Positions 1 to 10,876 of a stretch of DNA of 52,139 nucleotides are shown piece after piece. Source of the stretch: Chara braunii (taxonomy: Eukaryota; Streptophyta; Charophyceae; Charales; Characeae); the NCBI GenBank assembly GCA_003427395.1, contig BFEA01001089.1, positions 96,136 to 148,274 on the forward strand, given 5' to 3'. How positions within the stretch are numbered: position 1 is the stretch's first letter; each line of letters opens with the position of its first letter. Both the position numbers and the translations under genes were made by a program. The notes below the pieces were generated by a model. The model made no database searches, was not told the DNA's origin, and saw nothing but the letters and a program-made list of their open reading frames with translations.

Positions 1-964
1 TGGAGGTGCTCTGTCCTTTTCCCGACCCCGCCAGACACAGGAAAACGAAACGAAAAAAAGTGAAACGACAAAAAAAAAAAAAGGAGAAACAAAACGACAC
101 TTTCTTGCTGTTTTTTTCCGGCCCGCCTGCCTCCACGGCCGAGAAAAGACAAACCGGCCTCGAAAGAAAAAACAAAAAGCAGAAAAAAAAAAAGTGGACG
201 GCGACCACAAAACAAAAAGAAAAGCAAAAAGTAGGAAACGACAGGCCGGAAACGCAAATGTTAAAAAAAAAAAAGAGCCGGCCTCTTATCGACGGCAGTG
301 ACTTCAAGATATTGCCTCACTGCTATGTCCGCCGCTGTCTGGCCCCGTGGGCGCGCTCACTCGTTTAATGGCGCACAGTGAACATTTCGGTATGCGCGCC
401 GCTTTGCACACTCCCCCGCCTTCGATGACCTTTATCCACCGGCCCTCCTCAAAACTTCAAACCCACGTCCGGCGCGCAGCGGACCATCGACCTCCCCCCG
501 CGGCCAATGCTGCTTAAGGGATAGGATAATAATAATAATAATAATAAGAATAAAAATAAGAATAATGATAACAATAATATGTGAGGGATAACACTCCTAA
601 AAAATCAACAACATTACATAAATGTGACCGGGTACCCACGGCCTTGGATCGAGCTACATTACAGGATAAGTATCCTCAGGTAAGAACTCGGCAAAAACTT
701 TTTAACTAACAGGTAGAAATAGCCTCTTCCTCATCATCACGGAACCAATGTCGATACCTTGCCCGACTCTCATCGTCCAGCCTACGGATGGCAGATCCTA
801 TTCTCGCCTTTTCTACAATGCCGATGACGATGCCCGATTGTTTCAAGCACCACGTTTGTCTCTTACATCCCTCAACAACCTCGATTCCCCACACAGATGC
901 CACGTTTACCCAAGAGCCACCATTCGCCACCCCTCATAGCGAGAATAAAATTGCTGTTAATAAT
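1..964. other. A-rich intergenic DNA, no gene seen
   Basis: Positions 40-280 are strongly A-rich on the plus strand, with repeated runs of 8-12 A broken by short GC-rich islands containing CCGGCC. A short AAT microsatellite lies near 525-546. The reading frames here are Lys-rich consequences of the A tracts. I recognise no protein motif or RNA gene. Confidence 0.5.
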
Positions 965-972
965 AATATGAC

Positions 973-1670
973 CAGGGTCACCAGCCCGTACGTACGGAGG
1001 TCCCCGGGGAGACCTCTGTACGTACCGGTGTATGGGGTCCCGTATGGGGTCCGAACCTGACGGAGTTCGGCCCCCACCAAAACTTATTTTGGGGCCTAAA
1101 AATAATTTTTTTTTTCTGAATTTTGTTTTGTGAGTTCTCTATCACGTGAGGTACATGCCTGTAAGGTTTCAAGTCATTTGGCTAAGCCATATAGGAATTA
1201 AAAATCGTTAAAGATGGCGGTGTCAAAACGTGCTCACTTACGGATTTTTTCACTTTTTACTTTTTGTTTTCACTTTAGCTCGGGGTCTAAACAATTTTAT
1301 TATTTTTTTAAACTTTTTTAGTGGGTTTTGTATTGTGTGAAGTACACATCTGTAGATTTTCAGGGCATTTAGCTGTGCGAGAAAAAAATGAAAAATCGCC
1401 AGAGATGGCAGAGTCGACAACATGGACGCACACTCACTAAATTTAATTCTCTTTTTATTTTTAATTATTTCTATTATTAGTATTTGTTTTAAGTATTTTA
1501 TTTTGATTTCAAATTTGGTAAGGAATTCGGATGTAATGCTCAGGCAAATCTTCTTTAATTTATTGTTTCCATAACATATATTTTTTTCAGATTTTTTTGA
1601 TGTTTTTTTTTTTTTTTATTTTGTTTTTTTTGGGTCCGCGTTCTGCCCGTCCCGAACGCCGGTTACCCTG
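973..1670 (+). mobile_element. Non-autonomous hAT-like element A (698 bp) with perfect 8-bp TSD
   Basis: The element starts CAGGGTCACC and ends GGTTACCCTG, so its terminal inverted repeats match at 9 of the outer 10 bases. It is flanked by a perfect 8-bp direct repeat, AATATGAC, at 965-972 and 1671-1678. An 8-bp duplication with CAGGG-type ends is diagnostic of hAT transposons. The interior has no transposase frame. The outer roughly 100 bp at the left end is GC-rich and the core is AT-rich, with two imperfect internal copies of a block containing GATGGCGGTGTC or GATGGCAGAGTC. The same block occurs in element B in the opposite orientation, so the two elements are one family. The insertion site lies in AAT-rich DNA. 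Confidence 0.8.
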
Positions 1671-1760
1671 AATATGACAATGCAACAGTAATAACCATAA
1701 TAATAAATAATGATAATAACAATAATGATAATATACTTATAATAATAATATAATAATAAC

Positions 1761-2533
1761 CAGGGTTGCCGGTGTTCGGGACGGGCCGAACACCCGAACC
1801 CGAGCGCCCGAACGTTTGGGACCCCCTCTCGACACGTTCGGACGTTCGACCGGACGCGGAACCAAAAAAAAAAAAAAAAAAAAAAAAAAACTTTCCCAAG
1901 ATTCTGAAAAACAAAAATGTAATGCAGAAGGATAAACTAAACAACATTTGCCTTAACATTACATTCAAATTCCTTACCAAAATTTGAAATAGGAATCAAA
2001 TACGAAAAATAAACAATATTAAGGAAAATAATAAAAAATAAAACGAGAACGAAATTATTGCGTGGGCGAGCAAAGTCTTGGCACCGCCATCTTAGGCGAT
2101 TTTTCATTGTTTTTTGGCTTTGTTAAATGCCATTCAATTTTATACTTATGTATCTTACATAATAGAGAACCTACAAATAAAGTTTAAAAAAAATAATATT
2201 TTTTTTCAGGCCCCGAAATAAAGGGAAAACAAAAAGTGAAAAGAGAAAAAAAANAAATTAGTAAGTGGGAAAGCAAGTTTTGACACCACCATCTTTGCCG
2301 ATTTTTCATTATTGTTTGGCTCCACAGAATGACTTCAAAATTGAGAGACAGGTAGCTTACATAACGGAGAACTCACAAAACAAAAATCAGAAACAAATAA
2401 TAATGTTTATGTACCAAACTAATTTTTTGCGGGGTCCGAACCCCTTCGAGGCCGGGCCCCGTACAGGGACCCGAACGCCCGAACGTTCGGGGGTCAGCTT
2501 AGAGGCCTCCATACGTTCTGCCTGGCAACTCTG
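1761..2533 (-). mobile_element. Non-autonomous hAT-like element B (773 bp), inverted relative to A
   Basis: The element starts CAGGGTTGCC and ends GGCAACTCTG (inverse CAGAGTTGCC), so the termini match at 9 of 10 bases. Flanking 8-mers are ATAATAAC (1753-1760) and ATAATAAT (2534-2541), 7 of 8 identical, which suits an 8-bp duplication inside an ATA microsatellite. The reverse complement matches element A over the core, for example the text around TTTTGTTTTGTGAGTTCTC and the block GATGGTGGTGTCAAAAC. The GC-rich ends contain repeated CCCGAACG. One N lies at 2254. No transposase is encoded, so mobility would depend on an autonomous relative elsewhere. Confidence 0.75.
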
Positions 2534-2593
<60 letters not shown>

Positions 2594-2600
2594 GTAATAA
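2534..2600. repeat. AAT microsatellite
   Basis: About 20 consecutive AAT units directly follow the end of hAT-like element B, interrupted once near 2593. It is the probable target of that insertion. Confidence 0.9.
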
Positions 2601-2730
2601 TTGTAGGAGTAAATTCGTACTTATCCGAAGGCATACAGACTATCTTTCTCAAACAATATCACAATGTCAGGGCTCTATTCGAGGAAAACAAACGCGCGAC
2701 AGAGACAGGCATGACCATCCCACAATACAC

Positions 2731-3100
2731 ACGTATGTAGCAGCGAATATTTCGACGTCCAAGTGAACGGTTCGATCGAAAGTTTGCGCGAAGCCAGCTG
2801 TGGTTTCGGAGTCGACTCTAACGAAGTATTCTCCTCTCTCTATCTCACACACACATCTACGTGTAGTAGGGAATACCTCGACGTCGTAACGGAAGATTCG
2901 ATCAATCGCAGTGGTTTCAGAGTCTACCTACGTCCTGGTAAGTCGTCTATTGAATCAATCATAGTACTCTCTATCTCTCTCTCTCCTTCTCTCTTTCTCT
3001 CTCTCACACTCTCTCTCACTTTCTCTCATACTCACACGCACACACTTATGTGTAGTAGTGAGTACTTCGACGTTGTAGGGGAAGATTCGATGGTTTTCGT
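2731..3100 (+). repeat. Three imperfect direct repeats of about 45 bp separated by CT/CA-rich DNA
   Basis: Copies begin near 2731, 2859 and 3048. The second and third share TGTAGTAG, then GA(A/G)TAC, CGACGT and GGAAGATTCGAT. Copies 2 and 3 are each preceded by a CA/CT microsatellite stretch. Within the long plus frame they encode the repeated motif EYxDVVxEDS. Confidence 0.6.
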
Positions 3101-3701
3101 TCTTCCTATCCGAGGAGGTAGCAGGTGGGTTGTCGAGGCGTCGGAGACTTACCACTTTTTTTCTTCTCGCCGAGTTCCCTGTGGCTGCACGCCGACTCGT
3201 CCCCGCCTCGCAGATAAATGCTCGATCTTCTCCTCCTTTCCCTCCCTTCTTCTCCTTCTCCTTCTTCCTTTTATCCCCGCTTACCTCTTCTTCTTCTTCT
3301 TCTCACACCTCCCCTTCTCGTTCTTTTCCTGCGCGGTGTCTCCCACTCACTACCCACTTTGCGTTATCCTTCCTTCTAACGGACTCTCATCCCGCCTTTA
3401 CCCGCGCGTTCCTTCACACGAAAGTGCAAGCCTCTGCGCCCGCGTCTGCTTGCGCTTGCATCACTCCGCCCTTCCTTGCATGTTGGGTCGTCTGCCCGCG
3501 CTGTGCTCTGGCCTAAGCCTGCTCTCTTTCTCCTTATCGCCTTCGCGGTCTCCCCCTTCTGCGAGAGAAATTCTACAACCGAGACGCTTTCTCCGGGGTC
3601 CGCATCTGCCCTTAGCTAAACGGCAGATTCATGAAAGGCGTTGTAGCGGAAATGGACCACGGTGCCCAAAATCCAAAAAAATATATTTAATATATATATA
3701 A
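2763..3701 (+). other. Longest open frame of the window (312 codons), low complexity, coding status doubtful
   Basis: A plus-strand frame stays open for 312 codons from an ATG at 2763. It repeats the motif EYLDVVTEDS / EYFDVVGEDS once. Otherwise it is dominated by Ser/Leu/His runs from CT and CA microsatellites and by a Pro/Ser/Cys-rich tail. I recognise no domain. A good splice-donor match, G followed by GTAAGT, lies at about 2938-2943 inside the frame, so if the region is transcribed it may be spliced rather than read through. CT-rich DNA lacks stop codons on this strand, which is enough to explain the open frame. I do not call a gene. Confidence 0.15.
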
Positions 3702-3823
3702 AAAAGGAAAATAGATTCTAACAAATAACAATAAAAGCAAAACAAAAATGAATCTAGCTACCCCGTTGTGCCAACTGTCACAACGGACCCTAACTCTACC
3801 GAATTCCCGAAACCAAGGTCGCG

Positions 3824-3834
3824 GGTTCGAGCCC
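3824..3834 (+). promoter_or_regulatory. Pol III B-box-like sequence (GGTTCGAGCCC)
   Basis: GGTTCGAGCCC matches the tRNA T-loop/B-box consensus, and the flanking bases can form most of a T stem. There is no matching acceptor stem or A box at the expected distance upstream, so this is not a tRNA gene. It could be the decayed head of a tRNA-derived SINE. Confidence 0.3.
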
Positions 3835-3884
3835 CGGCCGGCTGAACGCGGCTGAAAAAGGTCGCGGAAATCTTTTGCAAAAGA

Positions 3885-3970
3885 AAGGAGCTAGCCCATG
3901 GGTCGAGCAGATTCGATCCTCATATCTTCAGCATATAAGTCCACACCTATACTTACTGGGCTAGCTCCTT
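3885..3970. repeat. Perfect 14-bp inverted repeat with 58-nt loop
   Basis: AAGGAGCTAGCCCA at 3885-3898 is exactly complementary to TGGGCTAGCTCCTT at 3957-3970. The loop carries no reading frame. The hairpin lies about 50 bp downstream of the B-box-like motif. Confidence 0.7.
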
Positions 3971-5068
3971 GTTCGGTTAGAATAAGAGCAACCTCGCTAT
4001 AAGTAGAGTACAGGGCTGGCTCCGTTAGTGTAACAGGCCCATAGCTTGCCATCTAGGGTTAGTTTAGGCCTTTCACCAGCCTTCACTGCCTAGTAGGGTA
4101 GGCAACATGCCCCTCACGGCCGCCTTTGTCGTATGGCCGGAGCGTATACAAAAATTTTAATCCCCGTTGTGTTTTTAAACTTAACTCATCTCGTTATTTC
4201 AATCTGATCCTACTAATTAACTCGGTGTGTCGTCGTCTCACCTTGTGCGATTCCCTCTTCGGCCCTCGTAGTCGGAGGTTTGTAATTTTTCATTATTGTT
4301 TTGCTACACGCCTCGTGTTGATTTTCTCGTGGTCACTTAACTACCCCGGCTTTAGAGATCAAGGAATCTGTCTCGCGATCAGAGATCAAGCAATCCGTCT
4401 CACGATACGGTTTCAAAACAACCTCACTCTTTCTCTTCAAACCGTCCTCGTCTGTCATCTGACGTTGATTTTGTATGGCATGCAAAAACACGAGCAAATA
4501 CCCTTGTAAGGGTGTTTGCTCCGACAGTCTTCCCGAACCCCATTAAGCGACGTCCCCGTCGCAAGGGAATCTAAATACAAACAAAGCTTTTTGATGCAAC
4601 AAGTTGTCAAAATCCGATTTCCTGAATGAAGTTGTGGTCCGAAGACCCTCACTGTCCCCCTATTCCAACTCTTCCTCAAAAAAACATTTCAATGTATGAA
4701 ATTCAGACATTTCACTCTCCCAGCTAACCGAAATAGTTAGCCTGACTATCCTTAAGTTGCACAGGTTCCAAGTGTGTCCCATTCGACTAAGCTCGACCTC
4801 ACACATCATACACAAGCCACTTATTTTGGACACTCACAAAAAACAAATGGGCAGGGGTATCCTTTAAGCCTTCAAAATATATTAAATTTATGTTTTTTGT
4901 CCATGAACCTCATTTTTTATAAGTAGGTTCTTTCACTTTCGTCATACATTTTGCCAATCTCATTCATAAGTTTTGCTCAATGAGCAAGTTCTCATAATTT
5001 TTTCCCAGCATTTCTACTTTTCCAAAATTTCATGCTTGTTGATAATAACACTTTCAACATAGACTAAA
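3971..5068. other. Intergenic, nothing recognised
   Basis: Mixed-composition DNA with short frames on both strands (for example 4126-4509 plus, 4455-4679 minus) that show no domain, no biased composition and no conserved repetition. I see no gene. Confidence 0.4.
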
Positions 5069-5475
5069 GTCAAGTGGAGGGTCCTAGAATCAGGTGGGTT
5101 TCCACACTGCAAACGACGCTCCCAACCAGCTATTAGTCAAAACTTAGTTTTTTCAATCATGGAAATTGCTGCCGCAGATAAACCAACCTGTGACTCACAA
5201 CCAAACGTCAGTCATGAGGGGTCCCAGAATCAGGCGAGTTTCTCTGCCGCAAACGACGTCCCCACCGGCAACTGAGAATCAACAGAATGGAGATGCCGAT
5301 TCTGGCGGAGGATAAAAACTCTTATCTTACCTTTTGCCACACACAGAACCACGTGTGACTCACAACCAAAGGCGAGTCATGAGGGGTCCCAGAATCAGGC
5401 GGGTTTCCCTGCCGCAAACGATGCCCCCACCGACAGTTGAGAATCAACAAAATGGAGATGTTGCCTCAATAGGAA
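5069..5475 (+). repeat. Three degenerate direct repeats of about 110 bp
   Basis: Copies start near 5069, 5192 and 5357. Copies 2 and 3 are close (165-bp period) and share GACTCACAACCAAA, GAGGGGTCCCAGAATCAGGC, CTGCCGCAAACGA and GAGAATCAACA. Copy 1 is more diverged (GAGGGTCCTAGAATCAGGTG). No frame is conserved across the copies. Confidence 0.7.
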
Positions 5476-6203
5476 ACTGAACCAAAATATCCTTAAGGAG
5501 AATATAAAAGGTTTTTGCTTGACCCATTGTCTTGTCAAAAGGCAGAAAAAAACATTCATTCCATTCACGACATGCATTTCCCTGTCTCGCAGGGTTGCTC
5601 AAATGCATCAAAATTTTTGACTTCCTTATTTTTCAAAAATAACCATATAAGACAAAGCATGGAAACAATTGACCAACGATGCCAAAGCACTTTCAGACCA
5701 TACATATCACATTTCACCCTATCTTTTTTGAACACTCAAGCGCTTTTCTGAGCATCCTAGTTCAAGACTTGATAGCGCAGTTGACTCGTACATCCATGAT
5801 ACACACAAAACTAGACACTGGACCAGCTCAAATGTGAAAGTGAAAAGTGTTTCTCGTCGGCATACCCCATAAATGGAATAAAAAATATACAACTCAAGAG
5901 AAGGACGACAGAATAAGCGACCTTCCTTTAAAGAAAAAGAAGTCTGAAACCCAAGTTACATACCTCTCCTATCCTCACTCTCTAAAGTACACATACCGAG
6001 CTAATTCCATATCAGAATACAGGTTAAAAAAAAAACAACTATCGACTTTCTTCCTGTTGCTAAGGTACTACATTACCTCCCAGGAAAAAAAGACCTCACC
6101 TTCTTTACACTTTTGACCCTTAGTGTACAAAGTCTTACTAAGAGATAAAAAAGATTGCGAATGGTTGCAGAGATCTTAGGAGGCCAAGGTACATACTTTC
6201 CCC
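5476..6203. other. Intergenic, nothing recognised
   Basis: AT-rich sequence with short unrelated frames on the plus strand. It ends where the gag pseudogene on the minus strand stops. Confidence 0.4.
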
Positions 6204-8464
6204 CTAGTCCTCCATACTAAGGTTCAACTGCCTATATAATTGAGCCATGAATCCATCCTTGGCTTTTTTAAAAGGGTTCCCTTCCCTGTCAATAAACTTC
6301 TTGTTCTCATCCAACCTTACCAATCCTTTCCCCTCATCAATCTTAAACCCTGGATATTCCTCTCTCAAAATGCACTCCCTTCATACAGTACCAGCACAAC
6401 TTTTTGTCCTCTCCTCTTATCGTTTTGGCAGGTAGGGGAGGAAATGCCATCTCTATTTCACCTCCTACTTCCCCCATCTCAGAACAAGGTCTCTTTTTAG
6501 ATTCACATTCATGGGATGATTTTGCAACCACTTCAGATGTAATACGCTCATCAGTAGGAGCTGAGATGTCAATAGGCTGATTGTTGTTTTCCTTTCTCTG
6601 CCTGTTTCTCCTGAACTTTACCCACTTGAGGTACCCCTGTAACACTTCTTATCTCAAACCCCAGCTCGCCGTTCCACTCAACAATTTTTGTAGGTGCCTC
6701 TGCCCCTCCTCCTTGACTAACCATTTTGAGACTCTCTATCTTCTTCTCTATTTCTTTCCACCTCTCCTCTCATTTCTTGCCTTCCTTCTTTCTTCCTTCC
6801 TTTTCAGCCTCCATCTCTTTTTCCTACTCAATGACCTTCCCTTCCAGCTTGCCAACTTCCTTCTCCAATTTTTCTCGCACAACCCTCTCTTTTTCTACTT
6901 CCTTGTTTTTATTGTCCAGGGCAATGTTCAATGATTCAGCCCTTGTTGTTCCTCCCTTACTTTGTTCATTTCAGCCCTCATGTTTTCCATTTATTTTCTC
7001 ATCTTTTTCACCTGTGCATCCCTATTTCCCTCCCTCTTTATCAATCTTTGAATCTCTTTTAAAATCTCAGGGATATGACTTGCTACTCCTTGAGTGAGCA
7101 ATTTTATCTTCTCTTTTACCCTGTCCTGGAGTTCTCTCATTGAAGTCTCCAGCTTCCCCGCCTCACCATTCCTTCTCTGACTCATTTTTGCTTCCTCCAA
7201 CTTCTCTACTACCTCTGTTTCTCCCTCAAGGATCCACTCACAGTCCTCACGAAGCATTTCGTGCAATCTTATCAATCTGTCTATATCTGAGGCCAGCTTC
7301 GAGCCACTGATCGTTTCAGACAACAAAATTTTTTCAAGTCTCATACTCCAAGGGGCATCTGCAGGCAGCTTATCCTCTTCCATTGAAGCGACCATTCGGT
7401 TCCTCCATTCCTTATTTTCTTCCTTTCTCCTTTCTCTTTCCTCTTTGGTCATTCTTCTTGATCCTGGTTCCCTGAGAGGGTTCTCAGTCGCTGTCACCCC
7501 AGTCTCTTTCCCCGTTTGATTTCCCCCGTCTTCCTTCCCCTCATTCTCGTTTGTGCCCTCTTTCTCATTTTCTACCTTCTCCACTTCCTTCTTCCCTTCT
7601 TCTTCACCTTCCTTGTTCTCCCTCCTTTCTTCCATTTCTTCTTTACTCTGTTCCTTTTCTCCGCTTCTTTCCTTCTCCCGTACTCTGACAGATTTGCTTG
7701 ATGATCTACTTTCCCTCTGAGTCAGTCTTCTTTTGGTCAAGCACTTGGCTGAGGGGCACATCGTCTTCATGGATTTTCCGTTGAGCCTTCATCTCCAACC
7801 TCTCTCCTCTTCTTCCTATCCACAATCCCTATTCTTGAAGCAATTGCCTCTTCTTCTGCCTTTGTACAACCAGGGGGTAGGCTCTTGACAAGAAATCCTC
7901 CGCAAGTATCTGACTCCTCCTTGATCTTCCTCACATTCTCATATTCCCTGGGGTCTATTCTTGTCATCACCAGTTCCAGTTTCTCCTCTTCCTTCCACCC
8001 TTTCTTTTCTGCGCACAGATCAATGTTGTCCTCCAAGTCCTCCACATTAGTCTCATTGAAGAATCGAAGATGATGTCATCTTCGATTTCATCTCTTCTTA
8101 GATCCCCATATTCAGCCCACATCTCTGTTTTGAAGGTCATCCACCCCAGACAGTCGGTGGTAATTTCTTCAATCTTCAACTAGCAATCCCCCAAACCTGT
8201 CACTTTGAACAGCATGGTTGGGGTGTCTCACTCCCTCTTGAAGGCATAATCCTCGAGCTCCCTCAGGAACAGCCTCAAATTGTCCCCCTTCTTGTAGATT
8301 GGCATCCCTTTCGAATCCTTGGTTACCCGCCGTAACCCCTGTCGCCTTTCCCTACCAAAGGTTGGCCTGGAAGGCCCCGCCACCCCTCCCTTCCATGTCA
8401 TCACTGCTCCTTTTACATGATTAAGCCTGCACATGGAAAAGGACGAAGAGAGTAACAGGTGCAA
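6204..8464 (-). pseudogene. Ty3/gypsy-type gag pseudogene (second element), frameshifted
   Basis: Reading the minus strand, the sequence begins near 8464 and contains the Gag-like stretch KKGDNLRLFLRELEDYAF. It continues through shifted frames with FKTEMWAEYGDLRRDEIEDD and EEEKLELVMTRIDPREYENV. A Lys/Glu-rich coiled-coil-like segment of about 260 codons follows (6991-7770). Near 6370-6415 is a zinc-knuckle remnant, CWYCMKGVHFERG, with CX2CX4H visible and the final Cys replaced after a frameshift. The frame then runs to a stop at 6204-6206 (ending QLYRQLNLSMED). The order of N-terminal domain, coiled coil and CCHC knuckle is that of a Gag polyprotein. There are at least four frame breaks. It directly follows the integrase C-terminus of the relic at 8555-14190, with no LTR between them. 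Confidence 0.6.
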
Positions 8465-8554
8465 AAGGGTGTTAGCAGCCGGGTAACAATATCAGGTTCG
8501 CAATGATGCAATCACAAGGTGTTTTAAGGGGGATCCAATTGACTTATCTTCAAG

Positions 8555-9515
8555 TTATTTACTCACCTCAACCCAGTCTCGCTTTGACGTTCCATCCATT
8601 TCCTCCAGCTCATATGCCCCATGATTCCCTTGACGTCGAACCTTGTACGGCCCCAACCATCTCTTATCCAACTTCCTTGACCATTGTTTCTCCAAGGATG
8701 AGTCATACAACAGTACCATGTCCCCGATTGTCAATGGCTCAGTTCGTACGCGAGGAAGCCGGTCCCATCTTTCCTTGTTCTTTCCTCGACTGTCAGCCAC
8801 TTTTTCGACTGCTTCCTGAATCCTTTCCTCTGTGAGACTGACCTGCCTGACTCGGATGTCAAGTAATTCTTCGAGTGACAGATTGTTTTCAAGATCCTAC
8901 CTCCGCCAAGTCTTCAAGAAACTTTATACTGGAAAAGTGGTGTATCTCCCATACCATAAGGTTGCGGGAGCATACCCTGTGGTTCTCCTGACTGTGATAT
9001 TTTCAATGATGTGCCCTGGTGGTGTACTTGGCGATCACTCCGAGATCATCCAACAACTCTTTAACCTCCCCACATGTGAATTCCGACCCTCTATCCATCG
9101 TAAATTCCACCACAAAAGGATACCGGAGGTAATACTCCTTGATGCACTCGGCCAAGATTGCCCCAGTCTTGGTCCGGATGACCTTTCCATCAACAAATCC
9201 CGTGAGATTGTCTCTGACATCAAAGATGTAATTGTAACCTCCAAGCCCCAGCGGCATTGCTAGCATGTCCAGGTGAACTACCGCCCCCACATCTTTGATA
9301 TACCTTGGGTGTAGAGGCTCCTTATGCCTGATCGGAGATCTGATTTGATAAGGTACACATAACTCACAATACCTTCGTACCATCCCGTACATACCTTCCC
9401 AAAAGTACAACTCAGACACCTTCTTGAGGGTAGTGGCAAAACTCCTGTGACCGATTTCTGCCACATATAACCCTTCTAGGAGGTTCTTTTTTGTCCCTGA
9501 TGAAGAGATGGTCAC
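8555..9515 (-). pseudogene. Integrase of element I, catalytic Glu region deleted
   Basis: The frame 9515-9003 has a decayed HHCC zinc module (AEIGHRSF then RRYCELCVPYQ) and the start of the catalytic core, with the first Asp in VVHLDMLAMP and the second in FTMDRGSEFTCGEVKELL. The frame ends at KYTTRAHH and the region that should carry the catalytic Glu is missing. Reading resumes near 9000 with ITVRRTTGYAPATLWYGRY. The C-terminal domain follows at 8800-8555 (GDMVLLYDSSLEKQWSRKL, DKRWLGPYKV). Catalysis is therefore impossible. The protein would insert element cDNA into the chromosome in intact relatives. Confidence 0.75.
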
Positions 9516-10104
9516 CCCTTAGTACGTAGTGGTCACTCATGCGGAGAGTTTTTTCACCACCTTCTTCTCCTTTCATTTCCTCATCAAACTCAGGGTCATC
9601 TCCTAACAATATCTCATCTGCTTTTACTGTTCCTCTTTCTTCTTCGGTCCTGACTTGCAGAAGAGAGTTCACAAGGTAATGTACTCTTCCCACCGTCAAT
9701 AAATGATGATTCACCTGCCTTGTTCCTGCCTCAATCGTAACAGGTTCTTCTGTCAATCTGTAACTCTCAGCTAAAGCTAGCTCCACCATCCATTCCCCAT
9801 TCCTTTCTTCCCACGGATCCTCTTTGACGAAAGGCTTTAATACCAACCTTTCATCCTTCAGAAAAGTCGTTGGTGCGAACCACATAGGTTTTCTCTCTCG
9901 CACCTCATTATCATCGATTCTTAAAGCCCATGCGTTAACGTGGAGCTGCATGTCATCTTCTTCCAAGAATCCGTCTACTGGCGGCGTCTCTTCCTTAGCG
10001 TCTCCAGGCTTCTCCCATTTTATCCCGCTCAACCCATCTGCTCTGTTTTTATTCCTTGGAATGTGTTCCAACTGAAAATAAACATCCAGATGTAGGTGAG
10101 TCAT
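9412..10104 (-). pseudogene. RNase H-integrase linker of element I
   Basis: A 230-codon frame starts in the conserved end of the RNase H region (QLEHIPRNKNRADGLSGIKW; Ty3/gypsy elements typically show NxxADALSR here). It continues as an acidic linker and ends in MSDHYVLRGDHLFIRDKKEP followed by RRVICGR, the lead-in to the integrase zinc domain. A frameshift near 9500 moves the reading to the integrase frame. Confidence 0.65.
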
Positions 10105-10712
10105 CTGACAACTGTAGGATCAGTCGGAGAGAAGTTCCTAAGGGAATACATGAAGGTGGTCGGATCTACCCTTAGAATGAATCTTTTCCCCAAAAGATAA
10201 TGTCTTAAGATCCGTAGGCAGTGTAGAACCGCCAAGGCCTCCTTCTTGAATTGAGAGTAATTCCTTTCAGTCGAATTGAGAGTTTGACTCTCAAATTGCA
10301 ACGGTCTTTCCTTACCCTCATCATCTGCCTGTATCAAGACTCCTCCCTGGGCAGTGGGTTCGGCATCAGTTTCTATTATAAAAGGGCGCTCTAAGATTGC
10401 TTTGTAGTCCGGAACCCCCAGTACCAGACCTCCTTCCTCAAATTCCTTCTTCAAATCTCTCACTACATGCTCATGCTTTTCTCCCCACTCCCATTCCTGA
10501 TTCTTTCTTACCAATTTCCTCACGTGCTCAGTCTTACCGGCAAACTTCTTCATAAATATTCTTCAGAACCCGCATGTCCCAAGAAAACATCTCACCTCGC
10601 CCATATTCTTGAATGATGTCGGCCACTCAAGAATTTGGTTCGTTTTCTTGGTGTCCGGACGACGGCCTTGCTCATTACACACAAACCCAAGGATGGTTGC
10701 CTCTCTCATGCA
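10101..10712 (-). pseudogene. RT thumb/connection and RNase H of element I
   Basis: From about 10710 the minus strand reads as the end of a gypsy RT: EATILGFVCNEQGRRPD, LEWPTSFKNMGEVRCFLG and TCGF, then a stop in place of the usual Trp or Tyr, then RIFMKKFAGKTEHV. The continuous frame 10553-10101 carries RNase H. The first acidic residue is in FIIETDAEPTAQGGVL, the Glu in QFKKEALAVLHCL and the next Asp in FILRVDPTTF, all at the usual spacing. In intact elements this domain removes the RNA strand during cDNA synthesis. The frame ends with PTDPTVVR and shifts into the linker frame starting at 10104. Confidence 0.75.
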
Positions 10713-10876
10713 GTGCCTGGATTTCGTACCAATTTCCTCACGTGCTCAGTCTTTCTTACCAATTTCCTCATGCTTTTCCATCTCTTCGTTGATGCGACAG
10801 GCTTCTTCTTCCCACTTTTCTCTCATTTGTCTTATCAGCTATCTTTCCTGCTCATAGTACATAATCTCTTAGTGCG
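10712..10876 (-). other. Deletion scar replacing the RT fingers and palm, with copied filler
   Basis: The protease linker should be followed by about 170 codons of RT fingers and palm. Instead there are only about 165 bp, part of it encoding a short coiled-coil-like phrase (EKWEEEACRINEEMEK). Within it, ACCAATTTCCTCACGTGCTC plus AGTCTT at 10728-10753 is an exact copy of 10510-10535. A shorter third copy (ACCAATTTCCTCA) lies at 10758-10770. The duplicated segment belongs to the RNase H frame, so the filler was copied from about 220 bp away. Confidence 0.6.

Noticed and set aside
3770-3845. tRNA gene around the B-box
   Set aside because: No A box, no matching acceptor stem and no anticodon arm at the right spacing.
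6581-7097. Plus-strand Leu/Ser/Phe-rich frames
   Set aside because: They are the complement of the Lys/Glu-rich coiled coil of the minus-strand gag pseudogene.
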